Positions 37,926 to 47,613 are shown, counted from the stretch's first letter. The stretch is 64,000 bases of DNA from Roseovarius pacificus (GCF_900142665.1 NZ_FRBR01000004.1:210288-274287); one strand, 5' to 3'. The notes: generated by a model from the letters alone, not told the origin. Made by a program: numbers and translations.

Positions 37926-38809
37926 GGCTCTGTTGCAAACTTTATCACATGACGCAGTTACCCCTCCATTGGACACACTTATGCTGCGGCTTTGAAATGC
38001 TCTTCGATCAGCGTCATTGCCTCGGTCATGACACATGGCCCGACACCGAAGGCGCGTTCGATCATGCGTTTTTCGCCAATCGGGTCGCGGGTCAGGTTGA
38101 AGGTGCGGCCCTGGCCTTTTCGCAGGGCGCGCATCACCTCGAAACCCTTGATTGTGGCGTAGGCCGTCCTCATCGTCTTGAAACCCCGGACCGGCTTGAT
38201 CAGCTGCTTGAGCTTGCCGTGATCGGCCTCGATCACATTATTTAGATACTTGACCTGGCGGTGTTCCACGTCCCGCGGACATTTACCCTCTTTCTTCAAC
38301 TCGCGGATCGCCTGAATGTAGCATCCGGCCTTGTCGGTGTTGATCTTGGACGGTTTCTCCCAATCTTTACAGGCACGAATGGCCTTGCCCAGAAAGCGTT
38401 TCGCGGCTTTGGCATTGCGGGTTGAAGACAGGTAGAAATCGACGGTGTTCCCCAACTTATCGACCGCCCGGTACAGATACGTCCACTTGCCGCGCACCTT
38501 GATGTACGTTTCGTCAACGCGCCAGCTATCCGACATCGGCCGCCGCCACTGCCAGCGCATCCGCCGCTCCATTTCGCGGGCGTAGCGTTGCACCCAGCGG
38601 TAAATGGTCGAATGATCGACACGCACACCGCGCTCCGCCATCATGGTTTCCAGATCACGATAGCTGAGGCCATACCGACAGTACCAGCGAACAGCCCAAA
38701 GCACGACTTCACCAGAGAAATGCCGCCCTTTGAAATCGTTCATAGCTTGATCCTCGCACTGAAAACCGACCCAAACATGGCAACCCGCATATGTGTTTGC
38801 AACAGAGCC
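37926..38809 (-). mobile_element. IS6-family (IS26-like) element, copy 1
   Basis: 884 bp bounded by perfect inverted repeats GGCTCTGTTGCAAA and TTTGCAACAGAGCC, near the IS26 ends. It holds one transposase gene. No 8-bp target duplication is seen (ACATGACG left, CGAGAAAG right), so the flanks have been rearranged. It has cut off the 5' part of a serine recombinase gene on its right. Confidence 0.95.
37979..38743 (-). CDS. IS6-family transposase, copy 1
   Basis: 254 residues starting MNDFKGRHFSGEVVLWAVRW. The DDE catalytic set is visible in DETYIKVRGKWTYLYRAVD, NTDKAGCY and NNVIEADHGKLKQL. The length is normal for the family. It differs from copy 2 in at least two residues: YAREMERR here against YAPEMERR, and EADHG here against EADQG. 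It is intact as read. Confidence 0.95.
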   Translation of the reverse strand: MNDFKGRHFSGEVVLWAVRWYCRYGLSYRDLETMMAERGVRVDHSTIYRWVQRYAREMERRMRWQWRRPMSDSWRVDETYIKVRGKWTYLYRAVDKLGNTVDFYLSSTRNAKAAKRFLGKAIRACKDWEKPSKINTDKAGCYIQAIRELKKEGKCPRDVEHRQVKYLNNVIEADHGKLKQLIKPVRGFKTMRTAYATIKGFEVMRALRKGQGRTFNLTRDPIGEKRMIERAFGVGPCVMTEAMTLIEEHFKAAA

Positions 38810-38810
38810 C

Positions 38811-40400
38811 GAGAAAGCACGGCGCGGCGAACTTGTCGTCGCTGCCCCAGTCGGATTCGTAAAAGCCGGGGACCGGCTTGAGAAGGATCCGGACCGCCGC
38901 GTGCAAGAGGCCATATCCCTGGTTTTCGACAAGGTCGCCGAGCTGGGGAGCGCGCGGCAGGCCCTCATGTGGTTCCTCGAACATGGCCTTGAATTGCCCA
39001 GCTTGCGCAAACAGGGTGATGTGATCTGGCGGCGGCCGACATACGCCACCATCCATCGTATGATCGTCAACCCGGCCTATGGCGGGGCCTATGCCTATGG
39101 CAAGACCCAGGCAGCGGCGGGGTTCGGTGCAACCGCCATTCGCAGGAAAGATCGCGACGACTGGCTGGCATTGAAGCCGGGCGCACATGAAGGCTATGTG
39201 AGTTGGGAACGGGCAGAGGCGATCCGCAAAATGGTCAGCAATAATGTTCCTCAGAGCCGGCATCATGGCGCGGCCAAACATGGCTCTGCCCTCCTGGCCG
39301 GGCTGCTGCGTTGCCGACGCTGCGGCCGCAAGCTTACGGTTCGCTATACCGGCAAGAAGCATGACATCCCGCGTTACTCCTGCTGGCGCGGCCTTTTGGA
39401 CAACGGCGAAACGCGCTGCATCGCCTTCGGCGGATTGCGGGTCGACGATGCCATTGAACAGGCGCTTTTGCAGGTAGTCGGACCCGGCGCCATTGCCGCC
39501 GCAGAGGTGGCCGCCAGGCAAGCACTGCGCCAGCGGGATCAGGTTCGCGATGCGCTCTGTCGTGATCTGGAAGCGGCTCAATACGCGACTGATCGGGCCT
39601 TCCGGCAGTATGATGCATCCGATCCCGAGAACCGCCTCGTGACCGCCGAACTGGAAGTCCGCTGGAACCGGGCACTTCAGCAGGTTCAGGAGATCGAGAA
39701 CAAGATCGTTCACCATGACGCGGTCAGCCCGAACGGGACCACGCTGCCGGTGGAAGACCTGGCGGCCCTGGGGGCCGATCTCGAACGCGTCTGGTTCGCG
39801 CCGGCCACCGATGCCAGGTTGAAGAAGCGCATCGTTCGCACGGTGATCCGGGAAGTGGTAGCAGATCTTGATGATGATGCCTCCGAGATCGTTTTGATGG
39901 TTCATTGGGTGGGTGGCGCCCATACCGAAATCCGCCTGCCAAAGCGCCGCCGCGGACAGCGCAACGCGACACCGCCGGATATTGTCGAAGCCGTGCGCCA
40001 GCTAGCGCGGATCGCCAGCGACGATGTCATCGCCGGCGTTCTGAACCGGAACGGTCTCGTCACCGGAAACGGCAATCGCTGGACCAGGGAACGGGTCACG
40101 GCGTTGCGGTCCTATCGCAAGATCCCGGTATACAAACCCGAACCCAATGGTCTTGACCCGTGGCTCAACCTTTCTGGCGCCGCAAAACTGATCGGAGTAG
40201 CGCCAAAAACATTGCGGTTGGCAGCGGAAGCAGGTGATATCAAAGCAGACCACCCGCTTGCTGACGGGCCATGGGTATTCGAGCGCGCGGAACTGTCAAA
40301 AACGAAGGCACAACAACTCAGGAAACGGGCGCAGAAAAACCCAAAACACCCCGCGGTATCGCACCCGGATCAGCAAAACCTATTCTCTTCAACAACATAG
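38811..40400 (+). pseudogene. Large serine recombinase, N-terminus removed by the IS
   Basis: About 530 codons continue from the IS edge with [20 protein letters not shown]. The recombinase domain ([10 protein letters not shown] region), the zinc ribbon ([10 protein letters not shown] then YSCWRG) and a coiled-coil stretch are present. The catalytic resolvase domain with its active serine, normally the first 140 residues or so, is missing. A C-terminal helix-turn-helix-like segment ([20 protein letters not shown]) ends it. It is inactive as a recombinase. Confidence 0.88.
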
Positions 40401-40451
40401 AAAGATGGGCGTAATGAAACAGGCTTGAACCAGTCAAGCCATCGCGGCAGG

Positions 40452-41156
40452 TCAGAGTTGCGAGCAGCGGAAGAGGCGTGATCGGTAGCATGACCCGTTG
40501 TCGGTCATCACCCGTTCGACCCTGATGCCGCGCGCGGCGAACCAGGCCAGCGCGCGGCCCAGAAAGGCGGTGGCACTCTCCTTGCGCTCGTCGGGCAGGA
40601 CCTCGACATAGGCCAGCCGGGTCGCGTCATCGACGGCGACATGGACGAAATCCCAGCCGGCGCCACGGCTGGATCCCTTGGTCCGTGATCCCGTGGCGCG
40701 ATGGCCCGGCCGGTAGAAGCGGCCCAGTTTCTTGATGTCGATATGGAGCAGTTCGCCCGGCCTCTCCCGCTGATAGCGCCGGACCGGTGGCGGCGGATCG
40801 AGCGCCGCGCGCCGTCCGGCACCGTGACGGGCCAGCCACCGCGCGACGGTCGAGCGGGCCAGACCGAGCCGCTCGGCGATGGCGGCCGCCGTCATGCGGA
40901 AGCGGTGGCGCAGATCGAGGATCAGAGCGATCCGGGCCTCACCGAGACGCCTTGGGCGCCGAACGGGTGCGCTTGCGCCATTGGCCAGCGCGCCGTGACC
41001 CCCCTCCCGGTATCGTCGGAGCCATTTGTGGACCGTGCGCAGCGACAGGCCGAACTCCTCGGCGATCTGTCGAGCGGACCGACCTGCGGCATGGCGGGCG
41101 ACGATAAGCGCTCGACTATGAACAGTGAGACGCGCACCTTGATGTGGGGTGTTCAT
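40452..41156 (-). pseudogene. IS481-family transposase, 3' truncated
   Basis: From the ATG at 41156, the product has two helix-turn-helix regions (SARQIAEEFGLSLRTVHKWL and AIAERLGLARSTVARWL) and the first part of the DDE domain (LLHIDIKKLGRF, MTDNGSCYRS). It ends SRLFRCSQL, before the third catalytic residue and the PYTPRTNGK-type region found in complete IS481 transposases. About a quarter of the protein is missing. Confidence 0.85.
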
Positions 41157-41233
41157 CCTTCGGGGTCCTCGGCTGGAGTTTGGCGATTGCAGCCTAACTC
41201 CGAACCGGATGAACAACCTACTGAAGGTTCACA
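40463..41233 (-). mobile_element. IS481-family element, partial
   Basis: The intact end on the right reads TGTGAACCTTCAGTAGG on the minus strand, starting at 41233, close to the transposase start. The opposite end is lost at about 40463, where transposase similarity stops. Confidence 0.7.
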
Positions 41234-41266
41234 GCTAGAAGGCGCAAGGATCAGAAATCAGATAGC

Positions 41267-41950
41267 TTATTTTTCACCTTCAAATCCCACGACTTTCAGG
41301 GTGAATTTTTCGACATAATCCACCAGATGCTCTACCGCCCTCTCCGCGTCTTCGGGATTGGCATCGGCGATGGCGCCGGCCACGCGGGCATGGGCCGTTG
41401 CCATGGCCCGAATATCGCCATGCTTCTGGTAATGGAGCAGCCAGAAACGGCGCGAGACCCCTTTGACCGACTGCATGGCCTTCATCGCAAAGCTGTTGTC
41501 GGCGGCGATGCCGAGCAACGAATGATGTTCGATATCGAGATCCATCATCGCAATCGCGTCCCGGCTTTCGGCATGGCCCTCGAATTTTCGTGAAATATCC
41601 AGAAACTGTGCGCGTTGCTCATCTGTTGCCCGCGCCGCCGCACAGCGGGCCAAGAGACCCTCGACTTCCCGGCGCAGTTCTTGGGCACGAAACTGCAAAG
41701 TGATATCTATTGGGCAAATCTGGGCACCGCGCCTGGGAACCGTGTGAATAAGCCCTTGGTCCTGCAACCGCTGCACTGCGGACCTGACAGATGCGCGGCT
41801 ATGCCCAGAGGCTTTCATCAGGTCGGTTTCAGACACCCAGGTGCCCGGTGCCAGCTCTCCGGTGACGATCAAGCGCTCGAGCGAGAAATACGCCTCTTCG
41901 CGCTGCATCAATGGGGGCTCTGTACCGGCCTTCAACTCGTTTTCCGACAT
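41267..41950 (-). CDS. GntR-family regulator with FCD ligand domain
   Basis: 227 residues. The winged-helix part reads ERLIVTGELAPGTWVSETDL then SRASVRSAVQRLQDQGLI, the FadR pattern. The C-terminal FCD helical domain has the metal-type ligands D, H in MMDLDIEHHSLLG and later H residues (HARVAGAI). It is divergent from the ABC operon, and TGACATGTCA sites lie between them, so it probably represses the operon until a ligand binds. Confidence 0.9.
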   Translation of the reverse strand: MSENELKAGTEPPLMQREEAYFSLERLIVTGELAPGTWVSETDLMKASGHSRASVRSAVQRLQDQGLIHTVPRRGAQICPIDITLQFRAQELRREVEGLLARCAAARATDEQRAQFLDISRKFEGHAESRDAIAMMDLDIEHHSLLGIAADNSFAMKAMQSVKGVSRRFWLLHYQKHGDIRAMATAHARVAGAIADANPEDAERAVEHLVDYVEKFTLKVVGFEGEK

Positions 41951-42013
41951 GTTCTCTCCACCCTACGGGTCGTCAATATAGCCTGACATTTCACAACACG
42001 ACAATCGCAATTC

Positions 42014-42045
42014 TTGACATGTCAACAATGCTTGGTAACATGTCA
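42014..42045. promoter_or_regulatory. GntR operators overlapping the operon promoter
   Basis: TTGACATGTCAA (42014-42025) is a perfect palindrome and TAACATGTCA (42036-42045) a near copy 22 bp on. Together they also read as a promoter: TTGACA, 16-bp spacer, TAACAT. A repressor on both sites would cover -35 and -10. Further half sites CGACATGT and CTGACATT lie near the regulator start (41945-41990). Confidence 0.75.
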
Positions 42046-42073
42046 GTAATTAACAAACAACAGGGAGCTCATT

Positions 42074-43039
42074 ATGAAACTGGTAAAAACAGGCCTCTTG
42101 GCGGGGGCGTTAAGTCTGGCCACAGCGGCGAGTGCCGTGGCACAGCATCTGGTCCGCGTGGCCGAGCCCAACTGGGCAAGTGGGCGCGCGATGGCCGCGC
42201 TTATTTCTACGGTTATCGAGGACCGGCTGGGCGGTCAGGTAGAGATCGTCCCCGGCGGCAATGCGGTGATCTTTGCCGGGATGGATCGAGGCAAGGGTGA
42301 GATTGATGTGCATCCCGATGTCTGGATGCCGAATCAGGAGAATTTCACAAAGGAATATGTCGATCAAAACGGCACTGTGGCGCTGAGCGATCATGGCTAC
42401 ACAGGTTTTTCCGCATTCTGTGCCCCCCGCGAATTTGCAGAGAAACATGGGATCAAAAGCGTCTTTGATCTCGCCACGCCAGAGGCCGCGGCCGCGATGG
42501 ACCGTGATGGCGACGGTATGGGCGAAATCTGGCTCGGGGCGCCCGGTTGGACCTCGACCAACCAGAACAAGGTAAAAGCCCGTGATTACGGGATCTCCAA
42601 CTTCTTCGAAGAAATCGTCGCCGAAGAAGAGGTCGCCACCGCGTCGATTTCTGATGCGATCGCCAAGGGCGAGGGCTTTGTCTTTTACTGCTATGCCCCG
42701 CATTACAACTGGTTCGTGTTCGACATGGTGCAGCTGGAAGAGCCGCCCTACGACCCGGCGAAATACACGATGGTCAATCCGAACGAAGATCCTGAGTGGT
42801 TCGAGAAATCCTCAATCACCGTGGGTGCCCAGGATAAATCCATCCATGTCGGCTATTCCAAAAGCCTGGAGACCCGCGCGCCGATGGTCGCGGAGTTCCT
42901 CAAGAACATCGCGATGGATGTCGACACCGTCAACGAGTTCACCAACGAAATTGTCGTCAAACAACGTGACGGCCAGGAGGTCGCGCGGGAGTGGATCGCC
43001 GCAAACAGTGACCGCGTCGATGGTTGGCTGGGGCTGTGA
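42074..43039 (+). CDS. Betaine/proline-type ABC importer binding protein
   Basis: 321 residues behind CAGGGAG. A cleavable signal peptide (LLAGALSLATAASAVAQ) precedes an OpuAC/ProX-like domain with VAEPNWASGRAMAALI and GEIDVHPDVWMPNQ. The family binds quaternary amines and related small solutes through aromatic residues. It is the first gene of a seven-gene operon. The true ligand is unknown, and the coupled hydrolase suggests a catabolic substrate rather than an osmolyte. Confidence 0.88.
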   Translation: MKLVKTGLLAGALSLATAASAVAQHLVRVAEPNWASGRAMAALISTVIEDRLGGQVEIVPGGNAVIFAGMDRGKGEIDVHPDVWMPNQENFTKEYVDQNGTVALSDHGYTGFSAFCAPREFAEKHGIKSVFDLATPEAAAAMDRDGDGMGEIWLGAPGWTSTNQNKVKARDYGISNFFEEIVAEEEVATASISDAIAKGEGFVFYCYAPHYNWFVFDMVQLEEPPYDPAKYTMVNPNEDPEWFEKSSITVGAQDKSIHVGYSKSLETRAPMVAEFLKNIAMDVDTVNEFTNEIVVKQRDGQEVAREWIAANSDRVDGWLGL

Positions 43040-43045
43040 CGCAAG

Positions 43046-43070
43046 GTGGGGCGCAGCATCTGCGCCCCAC
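43046..43070 (+). promoter_or_regulatory. Intercistronic hairpin after the binding-protein gene
   Basis: GTGGGGCGCAG-CAT-CTGCGCCCCAC is a perfect 11-bp stem with a three-base loop and no T-run. Hairpins after binding-protein genes commonly protect their mRNA so that this subunit is made in excess. Confidence 0.7.
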
Positions 43071-43092
43071 AGGCCCAAGGGAAGGATTTGAT

Positions 43093-44160
43093 ATGTTCGA
43101 CACAGCCGGCAGCGCCTCCGACGTGATGATTGATCTGCGAAACGTCTGGAAGATTTTCGGGCATCGCTCGCAGGAGGCCATGCAGGCCGTGCGAGAGCGT
43201 AAGCTGACCAAGGCCGAGGTCCTCGACGAATTTGATTGCGTGGTTGGTGTGGCCGACGCCAGCTTTCAGGTGAAGAAAGGCGAAATCTTTTGCGTGATGG
43301 GCCTGTCGGGAAGCGGCAAGTCCACGCTCGTCAGGCATATCAACCGCCTGTTGGAGCCGACCGCCGGTCAGGTGATCGTGGATGGGCAGGATGTCACCGC
43401 TCTTCGCCCCAAGGAGTTGGCCGACATGCGCAATCGCAAGATTGCGATGGTGTTTCAAGACTTTGGATTGATGCCGCATCGCTCGGTCCGCGACAATGTC
43501 GCGATGCCACTCGAGATCAGGGGCGTGGCGCAGAATGCCAGATGGCAGGCGGCGCAGAACGCGCTCGATCTGGTCGAGCTGTCGCAATGGGGCGACAAAT
43601 ATGCCCATGAGCTGTCGGGTGGCATGCAGCAGCGGGTCGGCCTCGCCCGCGCCATTGCCGCCGACGCCAAGGTTCTCCTCATGGATGAACCGTTCAGCGC
43701 TCTCGACCCGCTGATCCGGCGCCAATTGCAGGACGAGTTCATCGCCCTGGCCAGTCAGATGGGCAAGACCACGGTATTCATCACGCATGGTCTGGATGAG
43801 GCCGTGCGCATCGGCGACCACATCGCCGTGATGCGCAATGGCGAGATCGTCCAGACCGGCACGCCGGAACAAATCATCATGGAGCCCGCAGACAGCTATG
43901 TCGCGGATTTCGTTGCGGGCATCTCGCGCATCAATCTGATCAGAGCGCATTCCTTGGTGTCGCCCCTCGATGGCCCTGCCGGGCCGATCCCGCCGAATGC
44001 GCTTCGCATGCCTGAAACGGCCACTTTGAAGGAGCTGATCATGGCGTCGGTCGCACATGATGCGCCGCTCGTGATTGATCGGCCAAATGGCGAGCCGCTC
44101 GGGATGATCAGCAAGAACGATCTTCTGGCAGGCATTATTCACGGGACAAATGACGGATGA
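43093..44160 (+). CDS. Betaine/proline-type ABC importer ATPase
   Basis: 355 residues from the ATG at 43093. ABC motifs: Walker A GLSGSGKSTL, signature LSGGMQQRV, Walker B VLLMDEPFSALD, H-loop VFITHGLDEA. The N-terminal VWKIFGHR and long pre-Walker insert are as in ProV/OpuAA, but the two CBS domains of osmosensing members are mostly absent, with only a short C-terminal remnant. That fits a catabolic rather than osmotic role. The start of the next gene overlaps its stop. Confidence 0.92.
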   Translation: MFDTAGSASDVMIDLRNVWKIFGHRSQEAMQAVRERKLTKAEVLDEFDCVVGVADASFQVKKGEIFCVMGLSGSGKSTLVRHINRLLEPTAGQVIVDGQDVTALRPKELADMRNRKIAMVFQDFGLMPHRSVRDNVAMPLEIRGVAQNARWQAAQNALDLVELSQWGDKYAHELSGGMQQRVGLARAIAADAKVLLMDEPFSALDPLIRRQLQDEFIALASQMGKTTVFITHGLDEAVRIGDHIAVMRNGEIVQTGTPEQIIMEPADSYVADFVAGISRINLIRAHSLVSPLDGPAGPIPPNALRMPETATLKELIMASVAHDAPLVIDRPNGEPLGMISKNDLLAGIIHGTNDG

Positions 44161-45662
44161 CACAGACCACCAATGATCCACTGCCTCGCGATGCCGTTCG
44201 CAAGTTCGTGAAAACAAGTAGCGAATACTACCAATCTCGGTTCCGCAAGATCGGAGACAGCGAGAAGACGGCCCTCACCTTCAACTGGGCCGCAGCCGGG
44301 CTCGGTGCGGTCTGGTTCGGCATGCGCAACCTCTGGGCGCTGTTTCTCGTCTTCGTCGTCCTGGAAACGATCGCAATTGTTCAGATCGCACGCGGCATCT
44401 GGGGCGATCTCGGCGCGCCGATCCTCGCGCGGCTGGAGGGGATCGAGAAAACCCTCGCGATGCGGCGCACTCAGCTCAGCGACGCCATGGAGAACGCGCC
44501 CGACAAGGTCGAGACATTCAAATCCGCGATCGCGTCGCTGGAAGGCGCTGTGCAGTCGATCCGGCTACAGGCCGAGGCCGCGCGGAATGAGGCCCTCGCA
44601 CTTATCCTGTTCGGCATCGTGCTGTTGCTGGTGGTGAAGCTCGGCCAGGGATTGCTCGCCAATCCTGCGCTGCGGGCGCGCTATGTCCGCTGGCGGTCGC
44701 AACCCTCGCTCAAGGCAGGGCTCACAGCGCCGACGATCCTTCTGGCCTCGGGTCTGGCCTTTGCGACCTATCTCACCTGCGCCTTCAAATTTGGCTTTCC
44801 AGAGCAGATCCCGGCCTTGCAGAGCTTTCCGGCCGACCCCTCCGTCCAGAGCAACGTTGCGACGCTCATCAAAGACTGGATGCGCGAAACCGCCCTGAGC
44901 ACCGAATGGTTCTTTGACGGTTTGGTGCAGGTCATCAGCGCGGTTCTCGATACGCTTGAGACGCTTTTTGTGGAAACCCCTTGGCCCGTGATGGGCGGCT
45001 TTGTCATCCTGTTGACCGGCCTCTCGGCAGGCTGGCGCGGGGCGATCTTCTCGGCCGCCGCCCTGGCCTATCTCGGCTATCTCGGGTTCTGGGAAAAAAG
45101 CATGCAGACGCTGGCGCTTCTCGGAACCGCAGCCTTTATCTCGATCTCGCTCGGGATACCGCTCGGGGTGCTCTGTGCCCGCAATCCGAGGCTCTATACC
45201 TTTGTGCGCCCGGTTCTCGATTTCATGCAGACCATGCCGGCCTTCGTCTATCTCATCCCGGTCATCGCCTTTTTCGGCACGGGCAAGCCCGCGGCGATTG
45301 TTGCCACGATGATCTTTGGCGGGACGCCGGTGGTGCGCCTCACGGTTCTTGGTTTGCGTGGCGTGCCTGAAACGGTGCGAGAGGCCGCGATGGCCTTTGG
45401 TGCCTCACGCAGCTACCTGCTGTGGAAAGTGGACCTGCCGCTGGCCGCGCCGTCGATCATGGCCGGGATCAATCAAACCATTCTGCTGAGCCTCGCGATG
45501 GTGGTCATCGCCTCTCTCATCGGGGCCAAAGGCCTCGGCGAGGACGTGCTTGAGGCCCTGCAATACGCCTCCGAGGGACAGGGCATCCTGGCCGGCATCG
45601 CCATTCTGTTCTGCGCGATGATCCTCGATCGCATCATTCAAGGAAAAGGAAAGAAATCATGA
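44157..45662 (+). CDS. ABC importer permease with extra N-terminal membrane domain
   Basis: 501 residues, longer than ordinary ProW (about 280-350). The last 270 residues are a normal permease with the EAA-type loop (VREAAMAFGASRSYLLWKVD). In front are about 75 residues resembling DUF2628 proteins (TALTFNWAAAGLGAVWFGMR and two helices), then a coiled-coil stretch (ARLEGIEKTLAMRRTQLSDA and onward to EAARNEALA) and further helices. The fusion is unusual to me; the DUF2628 likeness is by eye. Stops of neighbours overlap on both sides. Confidence 0.85.
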   Translation: MTQTTNDPLPRDAVRKFVKTSSEYYQSRFRKIGDSEKTALTFNWAAAGLGAVWFGMRNLWALFLVFVVLETIAIVQIARGIWGDLGAPILARLEGIEKTLAMRRTQLSDAMENAPDKVETFKSAIASLEGAVQSIRLQAEAARNEALALILFGIVLLLVVKLGQGLLANPALRARYVRWRSQPSLKAGLTAPTILLASGLAFATYLTCAFKFGFPEQIPALQSFPADPSVQSNVATLIKDWMRETALSTEWFFDGLVQVISAVLDTLETLFVETPWPVMGGFVILLTGLSAGWRGAIFSAAALAYLGYLGFWEKSMQTLALLGTAAFISISLGIPLGVLCARNPRLYTFVRPVLDFMQTMPAFVYLIPVIAFFGTGKPAAIVATMIFGGTPVVRLTVLGLRGVPETVREAAMAFGASRSYLLWKVDLPLAAPSIMAGINQTILLSLAMVVIASLIGAKGLGEDVLEALQYASEGQGILAGIAILFCAMILDRIIQGKGKKS

Positions 45663-45997
45663 CTGTCACCGTTGCAATGCTCATCAAATACGAGAACGAA
45701 AGAAAGGCCGAGATGCTCGATCAGGCAAGCGACCGCGCCGAGGTGTCGCGCAACGCCGTGGCGGCCATGGGCGGGCGTCTGCTGCACGCTTTTGGCACCT
45801 GCGGCGAATATGACATGCTGTTCATCTACGAGATGCCGGACATGGCAACCGTGGCCGCGAACATGCATCTTGCCGAGGCGACGGGCATGGCGCGTTACCA
45901 CAAGGTCATTCCTCTTTTCTCGAATGAGGATTTCGTGGCGTCTCAGGTCAAGGCCGGTGAGCTGCGCGACAGTTACAAGGCAGTCGCCCAATCATGA
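45659..45997 (+). CDS. GYD-like small alpha/beta protein
   Basis: 112 residues overlapping both neighbouring genes by 4 bp. The pattern AVAAMGGRLLHAFGTCGEYDMLFIYEMPD fits GYD-domain proteins, which form dimeric ferredoxin-like barrels of unclear function. The strict coupling to the permease and hydrolase genes implies a stoichiometric role, perhaps substrate handling. Confidence 0.75.
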   Translation: MTVTVAMLIKYENERKAEMLDQASDRAEVSRNAVAAMGGRLLHAFGTCGEYDMLFIYEMPDMATVAANMHLAEATGMARYHKVIPLFSNEDFVASQVKAGELRDSYKAVAQS

Positions 45998-47613
45998 GCG
46001 GGACATTGTTTTATGGCGGGACCATCGTCACGCAGGATCCCAAATATCCCGCCCCAGAGGCCGTGCTGATTTCCTGCGGCAAGATCGTCGCGGTCGGAGA
46101 TTTGGCAGACATTCAGCCCCGCGCCGACAAAGCGACAGTACAGCATGATCTCGCGGGGCAGACCTTGCTTCCAGGGTTTATCGACGCCCATTCCCATCCC
46201 ATTTGGGCCGCCAAGACACGGGGCGCGCCGGTGGTGGATGTCCGAGCCAACATTGTCCCGACCTATGCCGCACTGATCGGCAAGATCAAACGCCGGGTCG
46301 CGGTCGCCGCACCTGGCGAGCATCTCCTGTTCTTTGGGCTGGATGCCCAGCTACACCCGGATATGGAGGCCCCGACGCGGGCCTTTCTTGACGAGCTCGC
46401 GCCCGACCATCCATTGGGGATACAGACATCGAACTGCCATGCTCTCTTTCTCAATTCTGCGGGTTTCAAAGCCTGCGGGATTGACGAAACAACACCGACC
46501 CCGACCGGATCCATCATCGAGCGCGATGAAAATGGCGTGCCCACCGGCAAGATCGCCGAAGCCGTGACATGGACCGCCCTCGAGAGTTTCTACGAGGCCT
46601 GGGGCGCGCGCCGCCTCGCCGAAGAGGTCGAGCAGCAGATACTTGCTTTTGTGGCAAATGGCATCACCACCGTGACCGAACATCTCTACATGCCGTTCTA
46701 CAAAGCGAGCTATATGGCGGCATTGAACCAAAAGCTGCCCTTGCCGAGGGTGGCCTGTTATCAGCAAGCGACGACACCCGATATGCGGGTTGAAAAGCTC
46801 ACCGATGCGGATGACCGCCTCTGGATGGCGGGGGTAAAGATCCATGCCGACGGCTCTCCGTTCATCGGGAATATCTGGCTGACCGAACCTTACCTATCGA
46901 ATGAGATCACACTTGAACGGATGGATCTCAAACCCGGTCACACCGGCGGGCCAAACTATCCCCAGGAATATTTCGAGCGTATGGTCCGAGAATATTTTTC
47001 GGCCGGTTGGCAGATGACGGTGCATACACAGGGCGACCGGACCATCGACATGGTCCTCGACCTCATCGAAACATTGCTCGAAGAAATGCCGCGCCCTGAT
47101 CATCGCTTTCGGCTGGAACATTGCGCCCTGATGCGGCGTGACCAGATTCGGCGGGCGCACGCCTTGGGCGTGCAATGCAGCTTTTTCATCAACCACATCA
47201 CCCATTGGGGCGCCCCAATCGAAGATGCCCTGTTCGGCCCCGAACGCGCCGCCCATTACATGCCGGCCGGGTCGGCTGTCGCCGAAGGGATGCGGATTTC
47301 GCTGCACGCCGACACCCCGATGACCGACGCCTCGGCGCTCGATCTCATGCAGGCTGCGGTGACGCGCCGGGCGGCAGATGGGCGCTGCCTTGGCGAGGGA
47401 GAGCGGCTCGATATCGAAACGGCACTGAAATCCGTGACGATTGACGCGGCCTATCACATTGGCATGGAAGATCAGCTCGGATCGATCACACCGGGCAAAC
47501 ACGCCGATCTGGTCATTCTTGGCGCGAACCCGCTGGAGACCGAAGGCGACCGCCTTGGTGATATCCCGATCTCTTCCACCTGGCTCGCCGGAGAGCGCGT
47601 CTATGGCGGATAA
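45994..47613 (+). CDS. Amidohydrolase family 3 metal-dependent hydrolase
   Basis: 539 residues, the length of YtcJ-type enzymes. Metal motifs are present: FIDAHSHPIW, the later VTEHLYMPF, KIHADGSPFIG, VHTQGDRTID, RLEHCALM and SLHADTPMTD. No signal peptide, so it acts on imported substrate in the cytoplasm. The family hydrolyses amides and related bonds; substrate unknown. It lies inside the importer operon and overlaps the CobW gene by 11 bp. Confidence 0.9.
   Translation: MSGTLFYGGTIVTQDPKYPAPEAVLISCGKIVAVGDLADIQPRADKATVQHDLAGQTLLPGFIDAHSHPIWAAKTRGAPVVDVRANIVPTYAALIGKIKRRVAVAAPGEHLLFFGLDAQLHPDMEAPTRAFLDELAPDHPLGIQTSNCHALFLNSAGFKACGIDETTPTPTGSIIERDENGVPTGKIAEAVTWTALESFYEAWGARRLAEEVEQQILAFVANGITTVTEHLYMPFYKASYMAALNQKLPLPRVACYQQATTPDMRVEKLTDADDRLWMAGVKIHADGSPFIGNIWLTEPYLSNEITLERMDLKPGHTGGPNYPQEYFERMVREYFSAGWQMTVHTQGDRTIDMVLDLIETLLEEMPRPDHRFRLEHCALMRRDQIRRAHALGVQCSFFINHITHWGAPIEDALFGPERAAHYMPAGSAVAEGMRISLHADTPMTDASALDLMQAAVTRRAADGRCLGEGERLDIETALKSVTIDAAYHIGMEDQLGSITPGKHADLVILGANPLETEGDRLGDIPISSTWLAGERVYGG

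Noticed and set aside
38744..39070. N-terminal extension of the copy 1 transposase on the minus strand
   Set aside because: It reads out of the IS through its inverted repeat into the antisense of the recombinase; the transposase start at MNDFKGRHF is shared by both copies.
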